From NCBI GenBank assembly GCA_025331565.1, contig JAFREQ010000003.1, positions 13,695,001 to 13,759,000 of the forward strand: a stretch of DNA of 64,000 bases, written 5' to 3'. A model generated the notes under the pieces. It was given only the letters and a program-made list of their open reading frames with translations, made no database searches and had not been told where the DNA came from. Source of the stretch: Holacanthus passer. Taxonomy: Eukaryota; Chordata; Actinopteri; Pomacanthidae. The position numbers and the translations under genes were made by a program. Of this stretch, positions 22,844-36,848 are shown in pieces. The first letter of the stretch is position 1, and the number at the start of each line of letters is the position of its first letter.

Positions 22844-25800
22844 GTAGCCAGAGAGGAGGCAGGTGGCCTGTGCGTATCGCAGCGGCAGGATTGATTAGTT
22901 CCAGAGACAGAGACAAGATGTGAAGATCCAACAGTATACTGTCAAAACAACAGGCTCTTCTCCAGACAGCTGGATTTCCATTCAGACCATCACATGGACG
23001 GCATGCATGCTCGGGGGGGAGGGCAATATTTATAGGTGGGCCGTGCACAATCCAGCAAGGGCTCAGAACTCCTTTGGGCAGAAGATCAATGTCGTGCAAT
23101 AGAACCACACGGAGGAATTATTCATTTGACCTGCAGAGAGGTGATTCCAGGTGATTTAACACACACTGACAGCCATAACGGAGGTTTTTCATTTGTATGA
23201 GCAACAATGTGGGCGAACAGATCTAAACGTACAACTTGGTTTCATCAGTAGGCCGACATATGTGGTTCATTTCAGTGCTGTTTGACAGAGTTTTATCAGA
23301 TTTCATCACTTATCAAATATGTCCCAATGTGGGAGGTGGGACTGTTTCATACACTCTATACTTGGGACCAACTTAAGGGGTAGTGAATGAGAAAAGGTGT
23401 ATTCAGACAGTAGGTGAAGTGAATTTTCAACTCACATCATTCACGAGAATTTGTGCCTTTATTTGGATACACCTTCACATCGGTTCATGCCACACCAGGC
23501 GTATTCAAACCTAATCACATCTTTCCACAGACCTCCAGAAGTTGCTTTGTGTTCTGGGTCATTCACAGGATAGGAAATTAGAAAAACATAGGCATATTTC
23601 TGCCACAAAAATTATATAGATTTTTTTGCAATGTTATAAAGGGTTTCTAATAAAGGCTGCATAATCACCAGTTTTATTTCAGTCTCTATTTGCAACGTGT
23701 GTCTTTATGTCACATATAGTATACTGTCAAATTGCATTAAGCTCTTTAAGCCACCGTACTGAATTCTGTTCAATAACTACACTTCTTCTATGTTGTGTCT
23801 ATCAAAGTGGATTTTGCTGCGGTAGGGAAAGTAAGATGTTGTGTGCGACTTCTACAACTCTGACAATCTGGAGACAGACTGATTTAGATTCATGATGATT
23901 TCAGTCATGAATATGGTGTAACAAGACTTGTTACTGCGCTCACTCTTATTCAACTCAACCGTTACATTTCGCTGTAGTGACGTGGGGCCTATTTAAGGTC
24001 ATCACACTCACATCTAGTCTGAATGCAGATGTGTTTCTTACTTCCTGGAGCTGCTGCTGTTGCCAGAGGCTCTGCTTTCTTTGTATGCACCTTGGATGGT
24101 GTTTACTTGTACTTAACAACCACTGGGGATTTATTTCTATGTTATTTATCATGCGTTGTGTTTTCACATTGGTCTGCATTGGTCCTCCCAAGAGGATACA
24201 TTTACCACCAAGTAAAATTGCAATTTCATTTCTTTAAATGTGATGTAAATGTTAATCAAACTGACCCACACCCACACCACAACCTTTTCATTCATCAGTC
24301 TTGTCAAACATAAAGCGTAAAATGGTAATGGAAGAGTGGAAGAAATATGTCTGCACAATGAGATTACATGGATACACGACTGGGAACAGACAGAAATACT
24401 GCAGCAGAAATAATAGTGGTATGGTGATTAATGTCTTAGGAGACTTAGTTTACAATTTATTCAATAAATAAATCTGTATTTTCAGCTATGACTCTTAATC
24501 CAGTCTGACGTGTTGTATAAATCAGGCTGCACCTGAGGAACATGAAACTCTAATCTGCTTTTCAGTTCAGTTTGCAGTTGAATTTGTGTTGCTTTATCTT
24601 ATTTTTTGGACACAACCAATTTTGTCTTAGAACCTCTATTATGGCACCAGTTGCAGGGGATTCATGACGAGGCAACAGAGACTCTGTATGTGAGCAGGTT
24701 TCCCATCTGTCCGGCTGCTGTGGCCATGTTGATGGAGAACAGCCGCCCTGTTAAAACACAGTCTGGACTGCCCATCTTTCATCTCTCTGTTACACAATCA
24801 CTGTAATACTCAGAGAGCCAAACATTACAAAATAAGCACAATTTTCAAATGCCAGTGGTCGTCAGCCTCAATCAGAAGAGGAACATGAAGGATGATTTTT
24901 ATCGGATGACTGAAATCAATGAAGAGTCTAGAATTTGCAGAAACGGTTTCTTTATTACATCATATTTTTAAATGATCTCTTTTGGGTATCTTATATGCAG
25001 CATAGTGAATGTTTGAACCTGACGCCTATGTTGGTGGTGGACTAGAGATGGACCGGAGAGCACATTGACATTAAAGGAGGTAGATTGGTGATGCAACATC
25101 TGAACTCAGAGATGCTACTGGTTGGATGTAAACAGCAGAAACCGAAAATGACAGCATGAGAAAAAAAACCTTGGGATTTTGGAAAATCTATAAAACTAGA
25201 GCGAGTGAAAAGTAGTATTAAATTTTGACTTCTTCGGTATGAGAGAGGCTGGTGGAAGATAAGGCGGAGTGTGTGTCAGAAGAGATATTAACCATGAGTC
25301 ATACACAGCTTATTTGTCTTAAAATCCCAGTACACACAGTAGGTCTTGGAGTCCGTCGACCTTATTGTTGCGGGAGCAGAACAGCGTTGGCCTCATTACT
25401 GAAAAGCGAATTAAACAGAAATCTGTCATCCCACAACGTGTTTGCATTTATAATAATTACTGCTTACAATTAGACTCTAATTCACAGTTAATCTCCAGGA
25501 GCTCCTGTGATTTCTTAAACACAGCTTGAGTTTGACGTTTTTACAACATTGTTTTTCTCGTTACCCTGAAATATCTACACAGCCTCCTCGAATGCGACCT
25601 GAGTGGGTGGTTTCACTTCGCAACTTTAAAGTGCAGCACTTATATTAGTTTTAAACACTTGCACTTTGCCTTGCTGATGTAATGTATTTCACCTGAAAGA
25701 GAAATGTAACTGCTTTGAATACTGAATCTCTTCTTCCCAGTGGGTTCAGATTAGCTATATGTCAGGAAATCAATTGACTTGCAGCATTTCTCAGCTCATC

Positions 25801-28800
25801 AGCTCATATTGCAGATATCACTGACTGCCGTGAGTTCATTAGTCATGCCGGTCAGTCGATGCTGACTGCTCTGCATTATTCCTTCGCTGTTTCCAACCAT
25901 CTGTTGCAGAATCATTTCCAAACACTCCGTCAATACATTCTTGACAGCTGCTGCCACTTATTTTAAGAAGTCGCAGCTATGCTCTTGTTCCTAATCATGT
26001 TAATGTGCTTATCTCACTCCCAATAGAGCATGTATATCAGAAATCATTGTGACCTGGTTGGGAGCGTGTCCGGCTGTTTAAAAATGATACACTTCAACGT
26101 ACTAACTAGAAAGTTATAGTGAGAGCTCTTTGCAGCCAGGCCAGTTTCCACTGAGCGTGAAACCACTGCAGTGGAGTTCTTCACATACTACTCTTGTGCG
26201 GTTTCAAGAACAGACACACCTTTCGCTATCCTTCACCACAGATTTAGGTGGCTCACGAATGCACAAAGATTGACATCCAGCCCGAGATTTTAGAAAGAAA
26301 GATGTATTTTCCAAGTCTCAGTTTCTCAGCCTTCACTCTTCATTTGGCTCATTATCTCGCTAAAGGGAGTGCTTGCTATTTTTTTGTGCCATCAGTCTGC
26401 TCTTTCTTGGCCGGACCCCCCCTAAAGCGGAGTTGTCCAGCTTGTTATTTATCCTTAGCGCCATGGGAATGGGCTGATTAAGTTCCTCAGAGACCCATTA
26501 GAGCAGGCAACCTGTCCCGCTCAGACGCTGCCACCATCCATCATGCAAATCTAGAACGCGAACACGGCGCTCAAGTCCACCGCAGTCTGCTTTATTATAC
26601 CCTCACGTCAAAAACCAGTAAAAAGTCTGCTGCTAACAACTCTGGACACTTCCTTTTTAAAAAAAACTCCCATAATAACAGAAATGGGACACCGGTGGGT
26701 GAGCGTGGAAGGAGCAACAGGTCTCGTATCAGTAGGGTTTGGTTAGCCAGGTTTGACACCCCACCCCCCCTCGGTCCTGCCCCATATCTCTTCTCCCTGC
26801 GGTAGCTGACCCAGGTAGCCGGGTCTCGGACAGACGGCGGGCTGCTGTGTGTTATTCTACCCTCGACTCTGGTGAAGGAGGTAATTTGCAAATAGGCTTC
26901 AGGACGCTCAGCACCAGGGCTCCGGGCTAGAGGCCCCCTGACAGGTCTGATATGGATTCCAATGGAAAATCTCTCAAAGCTGCGGTTTGGACATCTACCA
27001 GTGGGCCTGACCGAGCTCCAGAAGAATCCTCGGGGCAGTTTATTCTGATAAAAACAGCATGTTTCCACTTTGATACTTTTTCAAATGTGAAATTCACACA
27101 CTAATAATTGGAGTATACACTAAAAACCCTCTAATCCATGCTTTGACATCAAAAGGTTATTAAAGCATCTGAGGAAACGCTGCGCCGCTCTGCTCTCTAT
27201 TGAATACCTTCTAAAGCTGAAATCAATCTCTTGTGCACTTGTTTTTACCATCAACATTTTTTCTCTTGGAATCATCAGCTCGTGTGACGGACTCTCGATA
27301 AGGCTTTCGGGTCCGGTGCTTCGGAGGTATGAGCACGCACAAACCATTTAACGCGAAAAAACTTTAGCTGATGAAGTTAAAATAGCTGCCGAGGTTTTAG
27401 TTTGTTACAGTGATGAAGTGTTTATTTGGCTCAAATACACTGAGCGCTGTTAAAACAATTAACAGACGCATTTTTGATTCTTTGTTTGCCAAGACGTATC
27501 TGCGTTTTTCATCTGTTCGAGCAACCTAAACTCAGCCTCGCACACATGTGTGCAGCCTCCCCACTCACACGCAAATGTGTCTTCTGTCCAAAAAAAAAAC
27601 CCTCCTTTTTCCCTCTTACACCAAATGACTTTTTTGCAAATCAGCTCTTTTTCAAACAATGCAGAAAGTCCCATTACATGCCTGATTGTAATTGATGCCT
27701 TTGATTGTGTCAAGCTCCGCCATCCACAGCCGCGCAGCTCGCTCAAGGCCGCAGACCTTCATCATGTGAGGAGAAATCCCAAAAACAGCACGCACTGCTG
27801 CTTCTGTTGTGTATCAAACCAGACAGAGGAGAAGCCAAACAAAAGCCTCCATTGAGACCGGCAGCGAAAAAACCCCAAATGCTGCTGATGCAGTTCATTT
27901 GCAGCAACAGTGTGAGACTGATGAGGAAAAGCCTTGTAAACACCCTCTCATTCTTGTGACACATATTGTATATGTAGGCACAATGTAAACTTATATCCAA
28001 ACACAGCACAAATAGTGGATGTGTGACTTACCTAAAATCAGATTCAGATTCAGAGTTTATGACTCTGCTGTTGTTGGACACCAGCTCAACACTTTTTTTT
28101 TTTCCTATGGGGTAATTTCCCATTTTTCTGTCACCAGCGCCGAGGTACCCAACAGCGCTCGTTTTTCGTTCATCACATCAGTCGTCAAAATGAGTGGATT
28201 CGGTTTGTAATTCCATTCTGGTGGGAAGAGCGAAAAAGAGATCTGGAAGCAATCAGAAGATGTTTATATATTTGGCAAAACGATATTCACTTAATGCTGA
28301 GTATAAAATGGAACCGAGGCAGCTGGTGGTTAACTGCTTACTATCGCAGCCATTAGTCTGTCAGTTTTAAACCAGTCATATTTCTTCATTAGCTTGAACC
28401 ACAGCGCTTTACTGGGCTTTGAGGGCTTTTAATGATGAGTGTCTAAGTCTCGGTGAGTGTGTGCAGCACCGTGACCGGTTTCCCCACAGTCTCTATTTTA
28501 GCAGTTGTCTTGGAAATTGAAGGATTTGCTTTTGGGTGCATTTGAGTTTATTTTTCATATTTGCAAATTCATTTGTTGTGCCATGAGGAAAACTGTCTGT
28601 CAGCCTGATTGCAATTACACTATGTGAATTGCTGTTTCTGAGTCCAACACGAGTGCTGATTGATGTACGTTAATTAGCCATTAAATAACATCCTCATCAA
28701 AAGGAGTCTCTTCTTCTATACTCTTTCCAAATGTCTAACATGAACAGATGGAGCTCTTTGAGTTAAAAGTAGATAACATTGTAAGCGTCCTGTATTTGTA

Positions 28801-31571
28801 GTCAGTACTGACCATGTAACATCCTGTATGTGGACATAAAGCATCCAAGATTGCTTCTTTCTCAGCCATCTGGATGCAAAATAGTCTCACACACACTCGC
28901 TGACACTCTGTGTAAATGATTTTGTTTGCTAATGTTCTCCACAATATGAACTCTCTGGCATAATCTACAGTGTTTTTCTCACCCAAACAACTTTTTTGTT
29001 ATTTTCACACTTGAGCTACAGGAGATAATGTTCTTTGGCACTTTTAACAAAGCACATGCTTTCTGTTATTTCTTATCAGTCAACATTAGCTGCTTGGATG
29101 TGGGAGTGTTTCAGTCACAGCTGATGTGGCTCATCTTGTCGAAGATGGCGAGGAAGGATAATTCTGAAGGAAAAGCATGACGTTTCATTTTTCACATCCT
29201 CCATGACTGTTGGGAGTCCTTCATTTAATGCCGTGTTTGTAGTGGGGCAAAATAAAGCCTTTGGGTAACAAGGGCATCCCAGTTTAATTTAGAGTGTAAT
29301 GAAGTAAAAGAAACAAGTGAAATCAGATTTACATCAATCGCTCACTAAACAGATGTATACAGATCCTCTTTAGTCTCCGCTGATTGGCTGTTTGTCCAAG
29401 CAGATGTGAGCCTGTGAGTTAGCAACATTCAGGAAATTAATTAGAGGGACTTAGATGAATTCATCCTTCCCAAGGGCACGTAAAGCCGAATTGTTACTGC
29501 TCTGACACATGGAAGTGGATTTCCTCTCCATTTGCAAAATAAACAGAGAAATTGCCTGTTTCTTGGTCGGTGACACAAGAGGTCAGATTTGGCTCGTGTT
29601 AAACCGCCTCTATCGCTTCTGTTTTGGGAACTGATGCTGATAAAGAGGTGATTAAAGCGTTGTCTAAATAACGACGAAATTGGCATTTGATATCCATTAG
29701 TCACTCTGTTTTTTTTCCTCTGAAGTTTGTACAACACCGAGTTCTGTTTTGTGTTTTGAAGCACTCAGCAGGATCTTAAAACAAGACTGAATCCCGTTTG
29801 AATTTACAGGAGCAGATTGGTTTCAGACGTTCTGACAGCTGGGCCTAAACTCAAGACTTTTGATTTGATGTTTTATGACTCAAATTGTGGATTTTTGTAT
29901 GCTGGAAATTGCTTTAGCACATACATAAATTCCATCCAACCCAAAGTGCCGTGTTAGTTAAAAACATACAGCAACTGTTTGCGTCTCAGCGGAATCTGTT
30001 CAGCTTGTCCACTGCCGTGGCCCAGGCCTTCGGAGAGAGGCATGATGTTTTAATAACGACACTCTGAACAAAGATGGTTCTTTTTAGGCTCTCTGTCATC
30101 GTGCAGTGCCACACACACCACAGCATCTTTGATGTCAAACTGCAGCGACTTCGGTCGTGTTGCACTGCTACAAGTTGTGGTGTAACCTTTTTGCAGATAT
30201 TGTGATTCTACTTTGAGCTGTGGGTCGATCACGGGATGCAAGTGTTTAAATCCACGCTTAATCAAAAAGAACAAAAACACTGCTGCTACCGTGATTCATT
30301 GTGGATGTGTCCCCTAATGGTGTTTTTTCCTCCACAGGAAACTGAGACTGCCTGCTGAATTTACAAGCAGCAGAATTTCAGACTGATCCTTTCTCGATTT
30401 ATTTCAACTTTTGAATGCACCAAAACATGCACTACCGAAACAAAGGGTTTCATTGTGCGAGGGCTGCTTTGTAATGACCCCAGGTATGGTTTGAGTCACA
30501 CAGCAGCTCTTTGTGTGACGGACACCTGGAGGAAATAGTGAAGGAGGATGGAGGTGGTGCAGAGGCAGGACCGTGGTTCAAAGACTCCGCTTCTTTTCTG
30601 AATGATTTACTGTTTACACTCCTGCTTGGACCCAATAAGTTACATGCAAACATTAATTATGTGAAACTGCATTGCTCCCTCCGATTAATTAAGATTGTAT
30701 CAAAGAAGAAATAGCATCACAGGCTGTCTAACAATTCTATTTTTGACCTAAGTGCAGCTCCGGTTGCCAGACCTCTGACCAGACAACAATGTCCCGTGAA
30801 CTGCGAGGAGCTAAAAATGTTCCCCTGCAATTACACATTCGCCACAATTTCCTGGAATTCCCAAGAGATCATAAATCACTGTTGGGTCAGTCAACTAAAA
30901 CGCTTGTGTTAATACAACATCAACAGCCAATGACCCTTCAAATGAACATCTGTGGGCCACATTGGGCGGACTTTCCTATTAGCTCGAAGTGCAGGAGACC
31001 ACATGTGAAAGGTGCCGGTGATTCACAACTGACTAAACAAAAAGGTACAGGTGGGAGGAAGAGGCAACGTAAGGTTTTATATTCTGCCACAGTGGGAGCA
31101 GGCTGCACTGCCTTGCTCAAGGAGGTGGAGCCCAACTTTTTTTGTTTCCTCTGCCCTTTTCCTGATTCCTGAATTGATGCAGTGACCTTTAGTTCACACC
31201 CCACTTTTGTAACCTTAGAGCAAACTCATCTATGTGAATCAAGGATATGATCATCAGAGTCGATGTTTGGCTCCACTTCTTGACATCTCCCTTTGGGAAC
31301 GTAGACTCACAGCCTACAGGTGGATGCCTGGATGGAGGTGGGGCTTATGAAATGCTTGAGCAGTATCAGCAAATGGTAGCTTAGCATTCAGGTGAGAAGG
31401 GTGGCAGCAAAATAGTGAGCTGGGCATTAACAGCATAAGCCTTATAATGCAAAGGGTGTGTTAGGTATCTGTCGCAATGCCAGCATTCAATACAGGAACC
31501 AATGTGCCCTTTATGTTGTAGAAAAAAATATATGGAAGACATGAAGGTCTGTCTGACATTTAAGGCAACTA

Positions 31572-31870
31572 AAATATTGTTTAGTTGTAAAAAGCTTTTG
31601 TTGCTCTAGAGGGAGCTGAGAGATGTCTAATTAATCAAAAGTCTAATTGAATAAGCATCAGTTGGGCTGAAGTTTGGGTAAAAAAAAATGGGTTTGAACA
31701 AATGAGCTGAAGTTATATTAGCTGCTACGAGTAAAAGAAACCTGAATGTTTGAGTGAACTGTCGAGTGGCATTGTGGGTAATGGTGGCACAGGGGAAAAG
31801 AATGCATGAATTTAAAAACACAATATCTCTGTTTTTTCCTCTGAATTGATTTTGATCTTTTTTTTTTAAC
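31572..31870 (+). repeat. dispersed repeat family C, copy 1
   Basis: Shares ordered blocks with 39322-39600: AGTTGTAAAAAGCTTTTG (here) against AGTTGTAAAAAGCCTTTTG, a CTAGAGGGAGCTGAG / CCAGAGGGGGCTGAG block, TCTAATTGAATAAGC.. against TCTGATTAATTGG, a GGCATTGTGGGTAATG / GTGCATTGTGCATAATG block, and a final ATATCTCTG..TTTTGATC. Same orientation in both places, so an interspersed element of about 290 nt. Its class is unknown. Confidence 0.55.
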
Positions 31871-31980
31871 TGTCCATGATGTTATAGGAGTTCAATGCTA
31901 AACTAGTGAAGTAGACTACTAGTTAGTCACAGTTAATTTGGGTAACCACAATTTTTCCATAACCTTAAGCATACAATTTT

Positions 31981-31997
31981 AAAAAAAAAAAAAAAAA
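31981..31997 (+). repeat. poly(A) run
   Basis: 17 consecutive A, about 110 nt after the end of family C copy 1. Confidence 0.9.
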
Positions 31998-34071
31998 CAT
32001 TCTAAATAATTGTGTTCAAGGGTTTTGCAGAATGGTCCAAGTTATTCTTGTCTGCCGCCCGGGTTGGAACACTATGTTACATGAGAGTATATACGGACCG
32101 GAGTTGACTGGCTGAACTAGCTCGCAGGCCTCGTTTCATAAACACCGGCGCTGCATGTGAACGGTATGTCTCCATACTGTTTGCTTTTATGAAAACAAAA
32201 CATTGCAATCAGTAAAACATGATCCAAACCATGTTCTGTTTGCCATCCAACTCAAATGGTTCGAATTTTGTCGAAAAGATTATAGTGTAAATCTGTAAGG
32301 TAAACACAAACATTGTGCAGTGCCTGCCGCCTCTGTGTTTGGCACATGTGAGCACATGGTTTCTTCGGGGGGGGATAAGTTTTGTAGCAGATGAGGAAAG
32401 GAAGGAGTGAGAGGAGATGTAAGAGAGACAGAGGTGAATTGTGCCAAAATGTGTTTTAGTTTTTTTATTCATCATGTAACTTTTTCTCGTATTGTTTTTT
32501 AAGGTTCGTTCTATGACATCCGCCTCTACAGCTGCCTCTTTACATGCGCCTGAAGCTATCGCAGGACAAATTAACCAATCACGGCTAGATTATCAAACAA
32601 GTGAGCAAAGTGAGCCTTGGAAAATGTCCAAGGCAGAGATCTGAAGGGCTTTGTCTTGGTCGACTAAAGAAGCATGAGCTTTGTTTTAATGTTCAGCAAC
32701 GAGCCAAAGTGGATGGCTGCTGGTGTGCAGACCTTATAGAAGATAATTATAGATTTTCACCGTGTAATCATCTCTTCTAATCACAAGATAGGCCTCTCCA
32801 CTTTGGGCATCATACTTAAACGCAATTACATTAACTTTCTGGTCAGATGTTGAATTCTCGAGGGCTTGTTTATACGCGAGAAACGCGAGCCCGGGTTTTG
32901 TTTACGTATCGCTGAGGCATCTTAACATTTTTCCAGATATAAGCGGTCTGAGCTCAGGCTGGGAGGTAAATATTGCTACGGGGTGGTTGCGGTTTTTGGA
33001 GCTGTTGTTTCTGAGAAGGGCGAAGGTAAAAACAGAAGCCACCTTATTTTCAGTTGCTGGGGTTTAAGGCACTTAAAGTAAAACGATCCTTTGCAGAATA
33101 TTTGGAAGTAAACAGGGAGGAAGATGGTAATAACAGGTCATTTTTGCAAAATTGAGCACAGGAGAAAAGAACATTTTTGTGTCCAATTTCAAGCATTATT
33201 AGAGTCTGAGGCGAAAATACTTTTACAAAAAGCACTTTTTATTATCTTGCACGTCGTCTTTGCATCACACACAGACTGAATGCAAAATATACTGGTTTAA
33301 CCTCCAGATCTGACTATAATCAAGCATGACATGCACTCTCACCCAGATTGCAGTTTACAGCATGCCTCCCTTTACATTAATCAAATATATTAGTTCTCAG
33401 GCAGCGCTCCGCACTTACCAAAACACACTTGTCGGCACTGCACTAACTGACATCATCAAGAATTTGATGCTCCACCATCTGGGTCTTATCATATGTATCC
33501 TCTCACTGGATGACTCCTTTCACTGCACATAATTTTTTCAATAAACAATCCCAAAGGTCGACATGTGGGGGGAAAAAAAACACAGCAACGCATGAAAACA
33601 GGTCTGGTTTGATAATCAGCTTTAACAGATGTCTGTGGCTTTGTACCAGAGAAAGAAAAGCGTTTGGGAAATAAACGCAGCTTATCACTTAAAAGGCTCC
33701 CCATGGGCAGGATGCTTCATTTGTTACAAACGTGAAAAAGTAAAACCGATTTTCATTGCTGAGAAGAGCCCATCCGTCATGTCGTGGTACGACAGTGGAG
33801 ACGGTGATTGTATACGCTGATGCGATAGACCTTTCTGTTTCATCACTGAGATGTCTGCCAGGGTTTAGCCTTCGATGGGTGGCGAGCGTATAAGTGAGAG
33901 GATCGGCTGTATTTGAAGGCAGTTTGTGATGATGAGTCGCTGCAGTGAAGCGTGCTGAGTAGTGGGAATAAACTTCCAAATAACAGTGACATTTTTAGTT
34001 GAGGTGTAAAAAAAAGCTGATGTCGATAAATATTAAAACATGGCAGCAATGTGACGATTTCAGTTAATTCT

Positions 34072-34577
34072 TAATTGGACCCAGGAGCGAGACACAGTCG
34101 AGGGTGAAGGGGTGAAAGAGATTTATAAAATAAAGAAACTCCAGGATACAAGAAAAAACAAAAGGTGACTAAACACAGGAAGTCCAGTTGGAGTGGAGCT
34201 GGTAGGGATGAACACAGAAAAAACACTAAAAACACGAGGCACTAGAAGTCAAAGAAACACTGGAGAACAGGGGCAAAGGCAGGGAAGCACAGGAACCACA
34301 AAGCACTAGAAAACAGGGGAAAAGACAGGGAGCATGCAAAGGGACAATCTGGCAGCTCACAGGTGAAATGACAAGTCTTATAAAGCTGCCAGTGACGAGG
34401 TGAAATTGTAAACAGGTGTGAGAATGGATAGTCCCAGCACCTGAGGACCACACCTCCAGCCACTGAAGCAAAGCCTGAACAAAAATCTAAACAACCCTAA
34501 ACCAAAAACACTGGAGTATAAAACTCAACATACACTGAAAATAGACGAGCAAAAACACAAGAGTCCAAAACCATGAC
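34072..34577 (-). mobile_element. possible solo LTR or retroelement fragment
   Basis: Read on the - strand the block begins TGTCATGGTTTTGGACTCTT and ends in CTGTGTCTCGCTCCTGGGTC, with T-rich, low-complexity GTTTT/CCTGTG sequence between and a TTATAAGA box. This layout resembles fish Ty3/gypsy LTRs, which often start TGTCATGG and end near a GGGTCC block. There is no clear CA terminus or target duplication, so this is a tentative call. Confidence 0.35.
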
Positions 34578-34864
34578 AAGCAATCTGATAATCTGTTTTA
34601 ACAGAAAAAATGTGTGCTTTGACAATATTTTTAACTGAACTTGTGTGTGGTCTTTACACACTTTCTTTTTAACAGAATCAACAAAAAGTTGGCAATATTG
34701 AAATGACAACATGTGTAAGCGTGAAAGAGGCTTATATTGCATTGACTGAGTGTCCTTAAAAGCATTTTTATGAAATAGAGACATTCAGACATTCATGTTC
34801 AACTCAGGATGAATTATTTGTTGATTCCCACCACCACTTGTCATCAGTATTTTATTGTGTCTAA

Positions 34865-34975
34865 TATTTTAATGTATAATCAAATACCAATGCAAATTTG
34901 CATTTATTCACATTTAGTTCAAAGCACCATTGTGGCTGCGTGCAGCTGCTTGCATGGCTGTAGACTCTCAGTCTC
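34865..34975 (+). repeat. dispersed repeat family B, fragment
   Basis: Holds CATTTAGTTCAAAGCACC and GCATGGCTGTAGACTCTCAG, the blocks found at the end of copy 1 in a diverged form. Confidence 0.5.
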
Positions 34976-36701
34976 CTTACGTCGACCATCCATCCCAGTC
35001 ATGTTCTACAAATTCCTATGTTGTCACTGACCATAATCCAGACAGAAATTCTGTCACTTGGCAAAACAACTTAATAGTATACAAACATAATTTTTGGTTG
35101 ACAGGCTTGTGGTCAAAACAAATGTGTCTACGTTCCTCTAAAATATTGGATTCATCTGAAGAACGACAGCAGCAATATTATGATATCAATTCAACTTTGA
35201 ATCTCCATGGCAAATGCATCCCTTTCATTCAAAGGGGCTTTTTCAAAATTAAGTTATTAAGTTATACTTGACCACAGAGTGTATGTTTAATATAAAAAAA
35301 TTGCTGTGAAGCAGAATATTAAATATTGTCATAGTAAACATTATAACTATTTGCCCAAATCCTGCTTTCTTTGGCTTTTCAACAAGGGTTTGCTGCTCTG
35401 AGGTGGCTGAAGTTCCCCTGATGTCTCATCACTTTTATTTTTAGACTCGCCCTGGAAGGAACATTTAACACACAAATTCAAAACAAACCATATTACTGAA
35501 ACAATTCAGCAAGAGACAGAACAGATCAAACTATTTAAACATTAGACATTTACAGAGCTTTTGGATGTAACAGACAAATTCAGCATTTTGGCTCTTTACC
35601 TGACAAGAACGAGAAACCAGATGTAAAAGAATCTAAAACTAAACAGAGAAAGACTTATTGTTGAATATAATCTTGGCATAGTTTTTTTTTTCTTACCCAC
35701 ACCTGGGTGGTTACAAACTGGCAAAAATCACAATTCTCTTGTCATTCATCACAGACTTCGGCATCCAACACAAGCACAGCTAAACCTTTTAGTGTGTTTG
35801 GTTTTCCATAAATGTGAGACCGCTTTCCCTTGTGGGCATTGTTCATTATGTCCCTCCTCTCTCTTTTGCTTGATGCTTTGCAGAAGCTATTTAATTTCCG
35901 CATCAGCGAAAAAAGGTCAGCCAATCAATTTCGCTGCAGACCAAAAGCAGAAAGCTACATTTACATTAAATATGCATACTGCACGAAATCTCCATGTTCC
36001 CCTAAAAAGACAAGCTGCAGTGCATCTGACCCATTGTGACACTTGTTGCATTATTTATCATTCATGAATAATAAACCAAACATTATGACAACCACCAACA
36101 TCCCTGTGGGACATCAGATAAAAATGCGAACAGTTCATTTTAGGGTGGCGAGAGGATTATTAATTTGTCTTTGTCTGCAGGAAAACAAAGACTCCCCGCA
36201 CTCTAATTGAAAGCTGAAAATGGTTTAAATATGTACATCTTGTAAACTGTTCCTGCTCAAGTGAATTGTATTGCATCTAAGTTTGGCATTTTTCTGACAC
36301 TGCTGCTGAATAATTGTTCAACCGTGCAGGCTGAGGAAATGTACCCAGTAATTGCTTTTGAAAGAGACCATTTACGCCTGCATGAAAGAGCGGTTCTCAA
36401 CCAAGTTGCATTAATACTGTTGGCTTGTTTTCATCTGGGAGACGGCAGACATTTTAGGACGTGGACTGTTCAGCTTGGTCGTGATAATTAGCTGCCGCCT
36501 TTCCCCTCTTTTCATTGCTCTGATCATTTAGCCAAGAGAGGAAACGGGAGAGTGACAACAGCCCGAAAAATTCAAATGAGGCTTTTGGAAATTCAGTTTT
36601 CTTCCCCGCATTGCAACATCCATGGCGTCTACAATAAATCTTCTAGAAAGTACAGTTTGAGTTAGATAGACATAGACATATCATTTCAGATGCTGTTAAA
36701 G

Positions 36702-36848
36702 CTTTAAAGGTGCTGTAAAGGTAGGTTGTTACTTTCAGACAGAAACAGGCTAGCTGTTTCCCCCTGTTTCCAGTCTTTATGCTAAGCTAAGCTAACTGTC
36801 TGCTGGCTGACCCTTCATATTTCTGAACTCTCACAGACATGAGAGTGG
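36702..36848 (-). mobile_element. MITE-like repeat, first half (interrupted)
   Basis: Contains CAGGCTAGCTGTTTCCCCCT, GTTTCCAGTCTTTATGCTAA and GCTAAGCTAACTGTCTGCTG, then GACATGAGAGTGG. These match the right arm of the 6041-6732 element, better preserved here. The match stops just after GAGAGTGG and resumes at 37410. Confidence 0.65.

Larger units (their letters stand above)
18841..34070. other. intergenic region after tmtc2, proximal part
   Basis: No supported gene. It holds family B copies at 19717-20062 and 21451-21603, GT repeats at 22012-22039 and 22819-22843, a dispersed repeat at 31572-31870, and long unique AT-rich stretches (about 23.1-31.5 kb) with homeodomain-type motifs that could be regulatory. 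The 216-codon minus frame at 22458-23108 crosses a CA repeat and the 157-codon minus frame at 26595-27068 is unrecognised; neither has splice support. Confidence 0.6.

Noticed and set aside
22458..23108. 216-codon minus-strand frame
   Set aside because: It crosses a GT/CA microsatellite (His-Thr run), has no domain I recognise, and no splice sites or homology support it.
26595..27068. 157-codon minus-strand frame
   Set aside because: No domain, no supporting splice signals, and low-complexity basic composition; not enough to call a gene.
35742..35924. Selenocysteine reading of the TGA that ends this minus-strand frame (Cys-rich sequence follows)
   Set aside because: The downstream Cys residues are few, no SECIS-like structure was identified, and no selenoprotein family is recognised.
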